This document shows, one piece after another, positions 50,203-59,061 of a stretch of 64,000 nucleotides of DNA. Each line of letters opens with the position of its first letter. The stretch's first letter is position 1. Origin of the DNA: Oleiphilus messinensis (GTDB lineage Bacteria; Pseudomonadota; Gammaproteobacteria; Pseudomonadales; Oleiphilaceae); assembly GCF_002162375.1 (NCBI RefSeq), contig NZ_CP021425.1:989501-1053500 (forward strand), read 5' to 3'. Both the position numbers and the translations under genes were made by a program. A model generated the notes under the pieces. The model saw nothing but the letters and a program-made list of their open reading frames with translations. It did not search any database and was not told the DNA's origin.

Positions 50203-52311
50203 ATGAAACGCATCTCGAAGCTCGCCGGAGCGTTGATGTGCATATCCGCATTAAATGCCTATGCAGATTGTGAGCCGACGAAGTCTTTTTCAGCAGAAGA
50301 AACCAGTGTCATTAACGCTTATATCGCCTTCTATGGTCGTGCCCCCGATGAGGCCGGCTTGAAGTTCTGGTCAGAACAGTTGGCAGAGAATGGCGGTGAC
50401 CTTTCCGGAATTATTCAGGAATTTGGAAATTCAGCGGAGTATACCAGTAACTTTGGCAACCTCTCTTCTGAAGCACTGGTCAATAATTTGTTCCAGCAAG
50501 CTTTTGGTCGAGATGCTGACGCGGCAGGTTTGGCATTCTACGTGGGTGAGCTGGAATCGGGTGCTATGTCCCTGCAAAGCATTGCATTGGCAGTGCTCAA
50601 TGGTGCATCCGGTGATGATGAGGTCATCGTTGCGAATCGAAATGCAGCATCACAATACTATGTGACCCTGGCCCAGGATGCAGATGTAGAGCTGGATGGG
50701 CAGGCGACTCGGGATGTACTGGCGACCGTTACCACAAGTGATGAAACTAAAACTCAGGCTTGTGCGGTAATTGCTGACGATGTTGCTGAAGCAGAAGAAG
50801 TTGCTGCAGCAGAGCGTGAGGCGGAGCAGGATACTACCGGGCTGAGCTGTGACAATGGTTCCCCCAACACAACGCCGGTCAAGAAAACGGGCCAACTGAA
50901 AGGTGTCGGTGGTTTTGCGTTCAGTAGTGAAGCGATTGAAGGACTGGGCGGAATTAAGAAGCAAGTGATCGGTACCACGGGCGCAGCGGGTGAGTACTCG
51001 TATTATGAAGTCTGTGGCAAGCCATCCGTTGTCACATTCTGTCTGGGTGTTAAGAAAAACTGTAGTGTTGAGCAGTTGCCTGGCGGGATTGAAATTGAAG
51101 AAATGTCAATTGGAACTCGCGTGTTAGGTCAGATCGAAGCGACTCGTTTGCCCATCACTGTGCGTGATGTGATTAGGGCAACCTATCCTGAAGCAACACA
51201 GAATGAGCAGAATGAAGTTATTACCAATGCCTACCAGTTGGCGTTGACATTGGATTCGGATGGTGACGATACCAATGGTATCCAGATCAGCGCTGCAGCT
51301 CGGGCTGAAGCAGAGCTCTATGCCGATGGTATTGATTTCACCTTTGCAAACTTCGACATTAATGCGAATGTTGTCAGCTTGATCGGCGCCGTTGCCGGTG
51401 TAACCGCGCTGATATCCGAAAATCAGGCCACGGTATTTGATGCCCGTATCTCGGGTATTACTGACGTTGTAATTGGTGATGATGACGAAGATGAAGGTTT
51501 GTATCCGGGCAAATTCATTGAGTCGGGTTACCGTATCAGTGAGCGTAGTACAACTTATCTGGATGAAAACCAGAATAATGCCGGCACTGAAACCGAAGAA
51601 TTCACGTATGATTCCATGGGTAAATTGAAGTCCAGCATGGCGACCTATACCGAAATGCTGGATGATGATGAAACTTACTCGAAACTGGAAATCGTGAGCC
51701 AGGTTGCTTACAGCCATGATACTCAGAACCGGGTAAATGAGTGGGTTTCTGCGTTTGATGAAAATCATTACACCCTGGAAGGCGAAAAAGTTGCGCACGC
51801 GACGGGTCAGGATGAGTTCAAGTATGAATACGAAGATTTCCGTAACGTGGTTCTGCGTGAAATGAGTGACAGCACCGAGACGATCGGTGAGAGCGTTGAA
51901 GTGAAAGAGAGCACTTCCGGCGAGTTTACCTATGATGACAGTGACTTCCTTGAGTCCCTGGAATACAGCGTATCCTCAAGTGAGACTACCTCAGAAATTT
52001 CACCAATGTCTGAGACGTCATCATCGGCTTCGGTAAAAGTGATGTATACCACTGATGCAAATGGCCAGGTCACCATGGAAAAATGGGACATGGAAAAAGA
52101 CGGTAGTGTCGACAAGGAAGTGATGTACGAATACTTGCACGACGGTCGCATCAAGACCCGTATGACGACTTTGTTTGATGCTGATGGTCACAAGATGGGT
52201 GGCGAATTGACGCAATACGAGTATGAAGCGGCATCCTGCTTCTTCCAGTCTCATGCGGCATTCTTTGATACCGATGAGAGTTTTGCACAGGTTGTGTGTA
52301 CCGAGCGTTAA
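50203..52311 (+). CDS. Sec-exported DUF4214 protein with lipoprotein-type domain and YD-like repeats
   Basis: 702 residues. It has a signal peptide 'MKRISKLAGALMCISALNAY' cleaved near 'AYA/DCEP'. A DUF4214 double motif spans about 28-150 ('AFYGRAPDEAGLKFW', 'FGRDADAAGLAFY'). About 225-400 matches the middle domain of the 31115 protein ('GGFAFSSEAIEGLGGIKK', 'FCLGVKKNCSV', 'AELYADGIDF'). After residue 430 there are Tyr/Asp/Glu-rich strands like YD repeats ('EFTYDSMGKLKSS', 'VAYSHDTQNRVNEW', 'QVTMEKWDMEKDGSV'). It lacks the island C-terminal domain. It is a paralogue of the 31115 gene over the first ~400 residues, including conserved Cys positions. Probably a periplasmic or surface accessory; function unknown. 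Confidence 0.8.
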   Translation: MKRISKLAGALMCISALNAYADCEPTKSFSAEETSVINAYIAFYGRAPDEAGLKFWSEQLAENGGDLSGIIQEFGNSAEYTSNFGNLSSEALVNNLFQQAFGRDADAAGLAFYVGELESGAMSLQSIALAVLNGASGDDEVIVANRNAASQYYVTLAQDADVELDGQATRDVLATVTTSDETKTQACAVIADDVAEAEEVAAAEREAEQDTTGLSCDNGSPNTTPVKKTGQLKGVGGFAFSSEAIEGLGGIKKQVIGTTGAAGEYSYYEVCGKPSVVTFCLGVKKNCSVEQLPGGIEIEEMSIGTRVLGQIEATRLPITVRDVIRATYPEATQNEQNEVITNAYQLALTLDSDGDDTNGIQISAAARAEAELYADGIDFTFANFDINANVVSLIGAVAGVTALISENQATVFDARISGITDVVIGDDDEDEGLYPGKFIESGYRISERSTTYLDENQNNAGTETEEFTYDSMGKLKSSMATYTEMLDDDETYSKLEIVSQVAYSHDTQNRVNEWVSAFDENHYTLEGEKVAHATGQDEFKYEYEDFRNVVLREMSDSTETIGESVEVKESTSGEFTYDDSDFLESLEYSVSSSETTSEISPMSETSSSASVKVMYTTDANGQVTMEKWDMEKDGSVDKEVMYEYLHDGRIKTRMTTLFDADGHKMGGELTQYEYEAASCFFQSHAAFFDTDESFAQVVCTER

Positions 52312-52319
52312 GTGTGTGG

Positions 52320-52350
52320 AACCTGTCTGTCTTCCGGGTAGACAGGTTTT
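52320..52350 (+). terminator. Terminator hairpin after the 50203 gene
   Basis: AACCTGTCT (52320-52328) and AGACAGGTT (52340-52348) form a nine-base stem followed by TT. Confidence 0.65.
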
Positions 52351-52376
52351 CCAGCAGAAACGAAATTGCAATAAAT

Positions 52377-52406
52377 AAAAAAAGGCGCATTCAAGCGCCT
52401 TTTTTT
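52377..52406. terminator. Bidirectional terminator between the 50203 and SapC-family genes
   Basis: A-run, AGGCGC, loop ATTCAA, GCGCCT, T-run. The A/T flanks make it effective on both strands, so it also ends the minus-strand SapC-family transcript. Confidence 0.85.
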
Positions 52407-52433
52407 ATTAAGCCTGTGTCGGAGAAGCTGAGG

Positions 52434-53219
52434 CTATTTTTTCGCCTTTTTAGCTTTTCCTGCGGCTTTTTTTGCCGTTACTTTTTTCTTGGCTTGAGGT
52501 TTTGCTTCTGTTTTAGCTGGCTCCGCGGTCTTATTTCGTGCGGGTGCAATGCCATTGATCGACTGTAAATGGCAGTGTATCAATTGAATTAAACCGATAC
52601 GAGACCAGTTTGCCAGTGTCGCATCATCCAGTTCCTGAACCTTCTTCCAGCTAACAACAGAAAAGCCACGAATCGTTTGGCTCTTCCCATCATTGGTGAG
52701 TGTCAGTTTAGCGGGTTCAAGAACATTCGCATTTTTGAGCAACTTGCACAGGGCCTGGGTTTTCTGGAACTGCTCGTCGAACTGAATCAAGCTGGTTTTG
52801 ATATCCTTCAGCGTTTGAGATGCGCTGTAGGTATCGCCACGCTTGTTATAGAGGAGTTTGCCCTCTTTTTCATCAAACTGCGGCGCTGCTGCATCTATCA
52901 GCAGTGTAGATTGATCTGATTTCTTTTCGCGTCCGAGGAAGAATGGGTAGCGTCTGAAATGGAGTGGCAGGTAACGACCAACCCATTCACCATTCTCACC
53001 GATCAGATTGTTTTCATTCGGTTTGGCTGACAGAATGGCTTGTGGAATTATGGTGCCTTCAGCAGGGAAAACAATTGGATAGCTGCTGGCTGCCGCAAAC
53101 AGTTCGGTTGCCAGCAAGGGGCAGGTGTGCTGTGTTTTGGCAAAGCTGAAATCAACTTTTGGCTGGAAGCGCAGGCGGCTATGTTCTTTTACGGTTAAGA
53201 ATGACAGTTTCTCTAACAT
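52434..53219 (-). CDS. SapC-family protein with lysine/alanine-rich tail
   Basis: 261 residues, cytoplasmic-looking. The core (about 20-225) matches the SapC family: 'LLATELFAAASSYPIVF', 'NENNLIGENGEWVGRYLPLH', 'RRYPFFLG' and 'GFSVVSWKKVQELDD'. In Campylobacter fetus, sapC lies with the sapDEF type I secretion genes for the S-layer protein; its biochemical role is unclear. The last ~30 residues are an AKK-rich basic tail (histone-H1-like) not part of the family core. Its presence at the edge of this island is the best single hint that the giant proteins form an S-layer-like coat. Confidence 0.85.
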   Translation of the reverse strand: MLEKLSFLTVKEHSRLRFQPKVDFSFAKTQHTCPLLATELFAAASSYPIVFPAEGTIIPQAILSAKPNENNLIGENGEWVGRYLPLHFRRYPFFLGREKKSDQSTLLIDAAAPQFDEKEGKLLYNKRGDTYSASQTLKDIKTSLIQFDEQFQKTQALCKLLKNANVLEPAKLTLTNDGKSQTIRGFSVVSWKKVQELDDATLANWSRIGLIQLIHCHLQSINGIAPARNKTAEPAKTEAKPQAKKKVTAKKAAGKAKKAKK

Positions 53220-53404
53220 GGAATCTCTAAATGCTCCGAAAATTTGCTACAAATAAGAACTGCGGTTGCGTAGGGTCTTTGGCCTAGCAAGAATCGGTAA
53301 AAATATGACCGCGCAGTCTATCATTAAATGGTTAAAAAGAAAACGAAGCTCACCCGCGCCAGTGCGCGTGCAAGGAGCGCCACCATCGGGAGGGAAGGAA
53401 TAGC

Positions 53405-54391
53405 ATGTCAAAGATTGTTGTAACGGGTGTTACGGGTTTTGTTGGCCGTTACTTAGTGGATGTTCTGCTGGACAGGCTGAACCAAGGTGCACTGACCGGA
53501 GTGGAGAATGTCACCGGTTTGGTAAGAGGTCGGGAGCCTTCCCGAAGCGGGTCTGCGCCTGTAGGGCGAAGCGGATACACAATTGAAGCGATTGGCCAGT
53601 ATCTGGAGCCGTCACAGCGGTTCGAGGGGGTTAAGGCCGTGCTGCATCTGGCGGGTCGAGCGCATCAACTTAAGGAAGGTCACCGGGATTTATTGCCCGT
53701 ATACTGGCAGGATAATGTTGCACTTACCCTGTCCCTGGCAACTCAGGCGGCGAAAGCGGGTGTACAGCGATTTGTTTTCGTGAGCACGATAAAAGTGCTG
53801 GGTGACATGAGTCAGGATCCCTTTACTGCCACGCAGCCAGTCAATCCGCCAGATACCTACAGTATGAGCAAATGGATGGCTGAGCGGGAGCTGATGCGTT
53901 TGGGGCGGCGCACCGGGATGGAGATTGTTATTGTTCGTCCCCCTTTGGTATACGGGCCCGGCGTTAAAGGAAATCTCGCTGCACTGATACGGCTCTTGCA
54001 ATCGGGTATACCTGTACCACTCGCAGGCATCAACAATAGGCGAGATATGATCAGCGTCGCGAACTTATGTGACCTGCTGGTTAGTTGTCTTGATCACCCG
54101 AATGCAAAAGACCGCACTTTCCTCTGTTCCGATGGTGCAGCATTGTCAACTGAACAGCTCTACCGGATGCTTGCGACGACGCTTGAATTACCCTGTAAAG
54201 TTTGGACCCTGCCGGACTTGACCTGGCAAGGCCTGGGGCGGCTGCCACTTGCGAGTGAAAAAGTATTGAGGCTGAGGGGAAATTTGGAAATAGATATGCA
54301 CGATACTCAACAAGCATTGTGCTGGATGCCGATTCAGTCTACTCGGGAGGGGATTGCCGAAATGTGCGCTTCAGTTAATCCAGGAAAATGA
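53405..54391 (+). CDS. NAD-dependent epimerase/dehydratase (extended SDR)
   Basis: 328 residues. N-terminal Rossmann motif 'VTGVTGFVGRYLVD' (G-x-x-G-x-x-G), 'LHLAGRAHQL', a Ser/Thr near 'VFVSTIKVLG' and catalytic 'YSMSKWMAE' (Y-x-x-x-K). 'IVRPPLVYGPGVKGNLAALI' is typical of the UDP-sugar 4-epimerases of polysaccharide loci (WbpP/GalE-like subgroup). It probably makes or interconverts a nucleotide sugar for the surface glycan or glycoprotein. AAGGAA precedes the ATG. It is divergent from the SapC-family gene. The exact sugar is not readable. Confidence 0.85.
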   Translation: MSKIVVTGVTGFVGRYLVDVLLDRLNQGALTGVENVTGLVRGREPSRSGSAPVGRSGYTIEAIGQYLEPSQRFEGVKAVLHLAGRAHQLKEGHRDLLPVYWQDNVALTLSLATQAAKAGVQRFVFVSTIKVLGDMSQDPFTATQPVNPPDTYSMSKWMAERELMRLGRRTGMEIVIVRPPLVYGPGVKGNLAALIRLLQSGIPVPLAGINNRRDMISVANLCDLLVSCLDHPNAKDRTFLCSDGAALSTEQLYRMLATTLELPCKVWTLPDLTWQGLGRLPLASEKVLRLRGNLEIDMHDTQQALCWMPIQSTREGIAEMCASVNPGK

Positions 54392-54409
54392 CAGATTAAG
54401 CAGTAAAAC

Positions 54410-54432
54410 GAAAAAAGGAGCCGTCGGGCTCC
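54410..54432 (-). terminator. Minus-strand terminator below the small secreted-protein gene
   Basis: GGAGCC (54417-54422), loop GTCG, GGCTCC (54427-54432), preceded on the plus strand by AAAAAA, i.e. a T-run on the minus strand. It suits the 54589-54906 gene and may also slow readthrough from the epimerase gene. Confidence 0.65.
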
Positions 54433-54588
54433 AGATAAGGATTCAAAAAAGTAAGGAAGACGAAAAGTGGAGCAGTACTTAATCCACGTTCGAATGACCA
54501 TTAGTATACGTGTCGGGGTGGATCGCTTCCCTTAAAGCGTTAACAGTCCGGGTGTGAGCTATCTCTCGTATCCCGGTGATATTGCCAT

Positions 54589-54906
54589 TCAACTTCCCAA
54601 AGGAATGAGTTTTCTGGATTTTGACCAGTAGAAGCCTATTTTAATCGCTTTGCGCTGACGGGGAATATTAGTTTTATCCGCATCTTCAGGCAGCATGGCC
54701 GCGATCTGCTTGTTTGACAATTTTTTAACACTGGTTTTGTTCAGTGCAAGTGTAATTGTCTTCTCTGAAGACATTGTGTTTGCTTCAGCAATGAGTATTG
54801 GTGTGTTGCTCACCGTTGTCGTGTCGAGGTTGGTTATATCTGCCTGGGAACCTACGGCGTACAGGCTGAGAATCAAGGTCATTATCAGCGTCAGATTTCG
54901 GTTCAT
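54589..54906 (-). CDS. Small secreted hypothetical protein
   Basis: 105 residues with a signal peptide ('MNRNLTLIMTLILSLYAVG', cut near 'SQA/DI'). The mature part is basic toward the end ('NIPRQRKAIKIGFYWSKSRK'). I recognise no family. It is a monocistronic gene with a terminator about 160 bases downstream. Its role is unknown; it may be a small periplasmic protein unrelated to its neighbours. Confidence 0.6.
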   Translation of the reverse strand: MNRNLTLIMTLILSLYAVGSQADITNLDTTTVSNTPILIAEANTMSSEKTITLALNKTSVKKLSNKQIAAMLPEDADKTNIPRQRKAIKIGFYWSKSRKLIPLGS

Positions 54907-55142
54907 GTTTGTGCTCTCGTTGTGTTAAAAGGACTCATTTTTCATAACGTTAAGCCCTATAGGCCACGTTATTCGGATTAGTTGTGAAATGCACCTATCG
55001 TCCTCTATAGGTGATTCCACTCAAGGCAGAATATTCTTGCTGGGTAAAATATTTATCGGCGAGAGGGAAAAATCATTAAGTAACGCTTTGTTTCGATGTG
55101 TAATTAGGCAGGAATTGCGGAGAATCGATTGTTCTGGAGAGC

Positions 55143-55163
55143 CCCTCGGGTTAAACCCGAGGG
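55143..55163 (-). terminator. Hairpin downstream of nrtD
   Basis: CCCTCGGG (55143-55150), loop TTAAA, CCCGAGGG (55156-55163). A strong GC stem 29 bases past the nrtD stop, without a T-run; probable 3' end of the nrt operon. Confidence 0.5.
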
Positions 55164-55192
55164 CGGGTGGGGAAGGATTGGCGCAGGGCGTG

Positions 55193-55990
55193 TTATGCCG
55201 CTTCGGGTTTGGCGTGGCGTTCGTGGAGGAACGTCAGCACTTCAGCACGATAGTGGTTATAGGTTGCATCATCAGCCAGACTCAAGCGATTTCTCGGACG
55301 CTCCAGATCGATGTTCAAGATTTCTCCAACCGTTGCCGCTGGGCCGTTGGTCATCATGACAATTCGATCAGATAACAGAACCGCCTCATCGACATCATGG
55401 GTAATCATGATTACGGTATTGTTGAGTTCTGCCTGGATTTCCATTAGGGAGTCTTGCAAATGGGATCGGGTTAATGCATCCAGTGCGCCGAAAGGCTCAT
55501 CCATCAGGAGCATTTTAGGCTTCATCGCCAATGCCCGGGCAATACCGATACGCTGCTTCATACCGCCGGAGATTTCTGCAGGTCGTTTGTTTTTTGCATG
55601 ATTCATGTGCACCAATTCAAGGTTGTGCAGGGTCCAGTCGTGGCGCTCCTGCTTTGTCATGGTTTTTTTGAATACCGTATCGATTGCCAATCGCACATTT
55701 TCATAACAGGTCAGCCAGGGAAACAGGGAGTGATTCTGGAACACGACCGCGCGTTCAGGGCCGGGTTCATTTACTTCCTTCCCATCGAGGATGACGCCCC
55801 CCTGGGTGGCCTGATACAGTCCCGCGACGATGTTTAGCACGGTCGACTTACCACAGCCTGAGTGACCGATCAAAGAGATAAACTCGCCTTTGTCAATTTT
55901 CAAATTAACGTTATCCAGGGCTTTAAAAGGGCCATTTGGTGTTGGGAATTCGATAGAAACCTGTTCAAGGCTCAAGTACGCATTGCTCAT
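55193..55990 (-). CDS. nrtD: Nitrate ABC transporter ATPase
   Basis: 265 residues, peripheral inner-membrane ATPase. Walker A 'GHSGCGKSTVLNIV', Q-loop 'VFQNHSLFPWLTCYENV', signature 'ISGGMKQRIGIARAL' and Walker B 'MLLMDEPFGALD', followed by 'HDVDEAVLLSDRIVMMTNGP'. The sequence is of the NrtD/CmpD/SsuB group. It powers uptake of nitrate (or nitrite/cyanate) through NrtB with NrtA as binding protein. It is the last gene of the operon. There is no NrtC-type fusion, so this is the proteobacterial arrangement. Confidence 0.9.
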   Translation of the reverse strand: MSNAYLSLEQVSIEFPTPNGPFKALDNVNLKIDKGEFISLIGHSGCGKSTVLNIVAGLYQATQGGVILDGKEVNEPGPERAVVFQNHSLFPWLTCYENVRLAIDTVFKKTMTKQERHDWTLHNLELVHMNHAKNKRPAEISGGMKQRIGIARALAMKPKMLLMDEPFGALDALTRSHLQDSLMEIQAELNNTVIMITHDVDEAVLLSDRIVMMTNGPAATVGEILNIDLERPRNRLSLADDATYNHYRAEVLTFLHERHAKPEAA

Positions 55991-56080
55991 CGTTGTTCTC
56001 CTGCAGAATCCAGTGCTGTTTCAAAGAGTAAGTTCATTTGTAAGTTTGCAAAACTTCGGTCAATTCCTGAAAACCGTTCG

Positions 56081-57103
56081 TTAGCGTAAATCTGCTGATT
56101 TGTCCCAGGACACCCAGCGTTGCAGACTCAACATCAAACGATCCAGTACAAAGCCGATTAAGCCAATGGTTAAAACGGCGACCATTATTCTGCCCAGTGA
56201 ATTCGAGCTGCCATTTTGGAACTCATCCCACACAAACTTACCGAGACCCGGGTTTTGGGCCAGCATTTCAGCGGCAATCAGTACCATCCAACCTACACCC
56301 AGCGACAGGCGTAAACCGGTGAATATCATGGGAATTGAGGACGGTAGTACGATTTTCACAATTTTCTGTGCATTGTTCAGGCGTAATACGCGGCTTACAT
56401 TGATCAGATCTGAACTAATGGATGACACGCCCACTGCGGTGTTGATCAATGTCGGCCAGAGACAACATAGCGTTACCGTAACCGCTGAGGTTAGAAACGA
56501 TTTTTCGAATATGGGGTCATCACTCACATAAAGTGCGCTGACAACCATGGTTACGATTGGCAACCAGGCCAGGGGGGAGACTGGTTTGAAAATTTGAATT
56601 AATGGATTCAATGCAGAGTAGGCTGATTGATTGAGTCCACAGATGATACCAACAGGGATGGCAATCAGGCTCGCCAGAATGAAGCCCGTGAAAACGGTGT
56701 AGAGACTGGTCCAGATTTGATCCACGTATGTGGGGCGACCACGATAATCACGCCATTTGACCTCAGCTTCTGGATTTTTGGCCAGTTTTTTGGCATTGCG
56801 TTCTTCCTGTCGCTCGTAAAAGGCCGCTTCTTTCGCCCGTTCTTCCCGGTGCTCAGCCCATAAAGTCTGACTTTGTTCTGCCACTTGAACCGGGCCTGGC
56901 AATTTACCCAGGCTGGTGTCAACGCTTTGAGCACCAACGTGCCAAAGGAATAGGAATGCAAAGAATGCAGCGACGGGAATTCCAATTTGTTTTAACATGA
57001 CCATTAACTGCTCTTTCGGGTTTTCGCCAATCAGAAGCCGGATAATCGGGGTAAACCAGGAGAATCCGATACTCTCGAACATTGAGATGATCCGTGTTGC
57101 CAT
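56081..57103 (-). CDS. nrtB: Nitrate ABC transporter permease
   Basis: 340 residues, inner-membrane permease with about six helices. It carries 'LASLIAIPVGIICGLN', 'PVSPLAWLPIVTMV' and the ABC-permease EAA-like 'VSRVLRLNNAQKIVKIVLPS'. A charged insertion at about 75-125 (rich in Arg/Glu/Lys; 'EEREERAKEAAFY'-like) between the first and second helices is typical of proteobacterial NrtB proteins. It lies between nrtA and nrtD. It forms the channel for nitrate taken from NrtA. Confidence 0.9.
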   Translation of the reverse strand: MATRIISMFESIGFSWFTPIIRLLIGENPKEQLMVMLKQIGIPVAAFFAFLFLWHVGAQSVDTSLGKLPGPVQVAEQSQTLWAEHREERAKEAAFYERQEERNAKKLAKNPEAEVKWRDYRGRPTYVDQIWTSLYTVFTGFILASLIAIPVGIICGLNQSAYSALNPLIQIFKPVSPLAWLPIVTMVVSALYVSDDPIFEKSFLTSAVTVTLCCLWPTLINTAVGVSSISSDLINVSRVLRLNNAQKIVKIVLPSSIPMIFTGLRLSLGVGWMVLIAAEMLAQNPGLGKFVWDEFQNGSSNSLGRIMVAVLTIGLIGFVLDRLMLSLQRWVSWDKSADLR

Positions 57104-57214
57104 AATGCACCTGTCTCGGGGTTGGTGGCCGGTACACTCATCCTGTGCACCGACCGGGTTTGCGATAGTGTGTTCAGGAGCTCGGATCAGTAGTTTTCCA
57201 CTACGGTTGAGCTC

Positions 57215-58615
57215 TTATATTTTGTCGTTACCTTTCAGGCCAATTTTGAATTTACCCAGGTATTCATTTGGTTTGCTACCATCGTAAGTAACGTTGTCGA
57301 TAAATTCTTTTTGAGGTGGTTTAAAGCCTGTTTCGGTTGCGAAATCGGGGAATTCACTGGCCGGAATTTTGCCTTCAGCAATCAGTTCTTTCGCCGCTTG
57401 TGCGTAGATATCGGGACGATATACTTTTTTCGCGATATCCATGTACCAGGTATCAGGCTTCGCTTCGGAGATTTGGCCCCAGCGACGCATTTGGGTCAGG
57501 TACCAGATTGCATCACTGTAGTATGGGTAGGTGGCGTTGTAGCGGAAGAAGACGTTAAAGTCAGGGACTTCACGCTTGTCGCCTTTTTCGTATTCAAACG
57601 TACCTGTCATACTGTTGGCGATAACGTCATAGTCGGCACCCACGTAGTAAGGTTTGGAAAGAATTTTCACCGCTTCTGGCCGGTTTGCGTTGTTTTTATC
57701 ATCCAGCCACTTGGCTGCTCTGATCATGGCTTTGACCACTGCGATATGGGTGTTGGGGTATTCATCTGCCCATTTTTTGCTCACACCAAATACTTTTTCC
57801 GGATTGTCCTTCCAGATTTCATAATCTGTAATGACCGGAACACCGATGCCTTTGAATACCGCTTGCTGGTTCCAGGGTTCACCCACGCAGTAGCCGTAGA
57901 TGGTCCCTGCTTCCAACGTTGCAGGCATTTGTGGTGGTGGTGTTACGGACAGCAGCGCTTCTGCATCGATCTTGCCGGAAGTATCGCCTTTATGTGGTGC
58001 ATAGTAGCCTGGGTGAATGCCGCCTGCGGCGAGCCAGTAGCGCAATTCATAGTTGTGGGTGGATACCGGGAAAACCATGCCCATATTGAACGGCTTGCCC
58101 TCATCTTTGTATTTTTCGATTACCGGCTTCAAAGCATCTGCTTTGATGGGGTGAACGGGCTTGCCGTCTTTGTGCGGGATGTGCTTTTTCATTTCATCCC
58201 AGACTGAATTGGATACGGTGATGCCGTTACCGTTCAAATCCATACTAAAGGCGGTGATGATGTGAGCCTGGGTGCCAAATCCGATGGTTGCACCGAGAGG
58301 TTGACCGGCCAGCATGTGCGCGCCGTCAAGCTCACCCGTTATAACGCGATCCAGCAGTACTTTCCAGTTCGCCTGCGCTTCCAGTTCAACGAACAGGCCT
58401 TCTTCTTCAAAAAAGCCTTTTTCTTTGGCAATAGCAAGTGGAGCCATGTCGGTCAGTTTGATAAAACCAAATTTCAGGTCTTCTTTCTCAATGTCCTCTA
58501 CAGCCATTGCGGTCTGACTTGCCGCACCAAAAGTGATGGCGGAAATCAAGCCAAGCGCCTTAGCCAGTTTTTGTTTTTTGCCCGGGCGGTTTAGCCAATG
58601 AGTGAACTTTGCCAT
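57215..58615 (-). CDS. nrtA: Nitrate-binding periplasmic protein
   Basis: 466 residues of the NrtA/CmpA family. The N-terminus has a basic region and hydrophobic core ('[19 protein letters not shown]', cut near 'AMA/VEDI'). '[20 protein letters not shown]' and '[20 protein letters not shown]' are the ligand-domain hallmarks; '[20 protein letters not shown]' is conserved too. It delivers nitrate to NrtB/NrtD. As first gene it is probably under nitrogen control (see upstream elements). Confidence 0.92.
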   Translation of the reverse strand: MAKFTHWLNRPGKKQKLAKALGLISAITFGAASQTAMAVEDIEKEDLKFGFIKLTDMAPLAIAKEKGFFEEEGLFVELEAQANWKVLLDRVITGELDGAHMLAGQPLGATIGFGTQAHIITAFSMDLNGNGITVSNSVWDEMKKHIPHKDGKPVHPIKADALKPVIEKYKDEGKPFNMGMVFPVSTHNYELRYWLAAGGIHPGYYAPHKGDTSGKIDAEALLSVTPPPQMPATLEAGTIYGYCVGEPWNQQAVFKGIGVPVITDYEIWKDNPEKVFGVSKKWADEYPNTHIAVVKAMIRAAKWLDDKNNANRPEAVKILSKPYYVGADYDVIANSMTGTFEYEKGDKREVPDFNVFFRYNATYPYYSDAIWYLTQMRRWGQISEAKPDTWYMDIAKKVYRPDIYAQAAKELIAEGKIPASEFPDFATETGFKPPQKEFIDNVTYDGSKPNEYLGKFKIGLKGNDKI

Positions 58616-58782
58616 TGCAACATCCTTCTACTAGTTAATTAATTCGTTATTGAAAGTCGTTCAATTTGTTATTGAGTGAGTTCTTTAAACTGTGTTCATA
58701 CCTCTGGTGTGTATTGAGGTATTTATTAATAAGTAATCACATTGAATTAATATGATTTGCTGCATACCTACTTGGGATTAAT

Positions 58783-58798
58783 TCAAAGCGTGTGCCTG
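58783..58798 (-). promoter_or_regulatory. Weak sigma-54-like promoter element for nrtA
   Basis: On the minus strand AGGCACACGCTTTGAA matches TGGCAC-N5-TTGCW in spacing: GG, ten bases, then GA instead of GC. The -12 C is missing, so the match is weak. It would give a leader of about 155 bases. Confidence 0.25.
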
Positions 58799-58849
58799 AA
58801 ATTTTAATATTGAATAAAAACAGTGGTTTATGAATTTATGGATTTTGAG

Positions 58850-58946
58850 GTGCATTAAAAATGCACGTTATTTGATCTGTATTGGCGGGGTAATATTGCT
58901 TGCTTCACTTTTTTAGTGCATACCTAGGTGGTGGTATTTGCACTAA
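58850..58946. promoter_or_regulatory. Paired TGCAC half-sites upstream of nrtA (possible NtrC enhancer)
   Basis: GTGCAT-TAAAA-ATGCAC (58850-58866) and TTAGTGCA (58913-58920) with TGCACTAA (58939-58946) form two inverted pairs. TGCAC is the NtrC half-site core. They lie 50-165 bases upstream of the sigma-54-like element, a usual enhancer distance. Confidence 0.35.
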
Positions 58947-58975
58947 ACTGGGGAGTATGTTTTTTTCTGACGCAC

Positions 58976-59012
58976 AAAAAAACCACCGATGGCCAGAGCG
59001 ACCACCCGTGGT
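58976..59012 (-). terminator. Rho-independent terminator of the NIT-like gene
   Basis: On the minus strand a 13-position stem (one mismatch, two G-U pairs) with a five-base loop (GCTCT) runs into TTTTTTT. It ends transcription about 50 bases after the 59062 stop. Confidence 0.75.
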
Positions 59013-59061
59013 GAAAAGTTGTTTGTTCTGTTATTGAGCACTCAATGGTTAAAAGTCAGGC

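Larger units (their letters stand above)
58616..59061. other. nrtA regulatory region
   Basis: 446 bases with no gene. On the minus strand they hold the nrtA leader (stem ATACCTC/GAGGTAT, 58698-58722), a sigma-54-like element (58783-58798), TGCAC half-sites (58850-58946) and, at the right end, the terminator of the 59062 gene. Confidence 0.6.

Noticed and set aside
57311-58207. 298-codon plus-strand frame opposite nrtA
   Set aside because: Fully inside and antisense to a well-recognised gene; Phe/Val/Cys-rich shadow.
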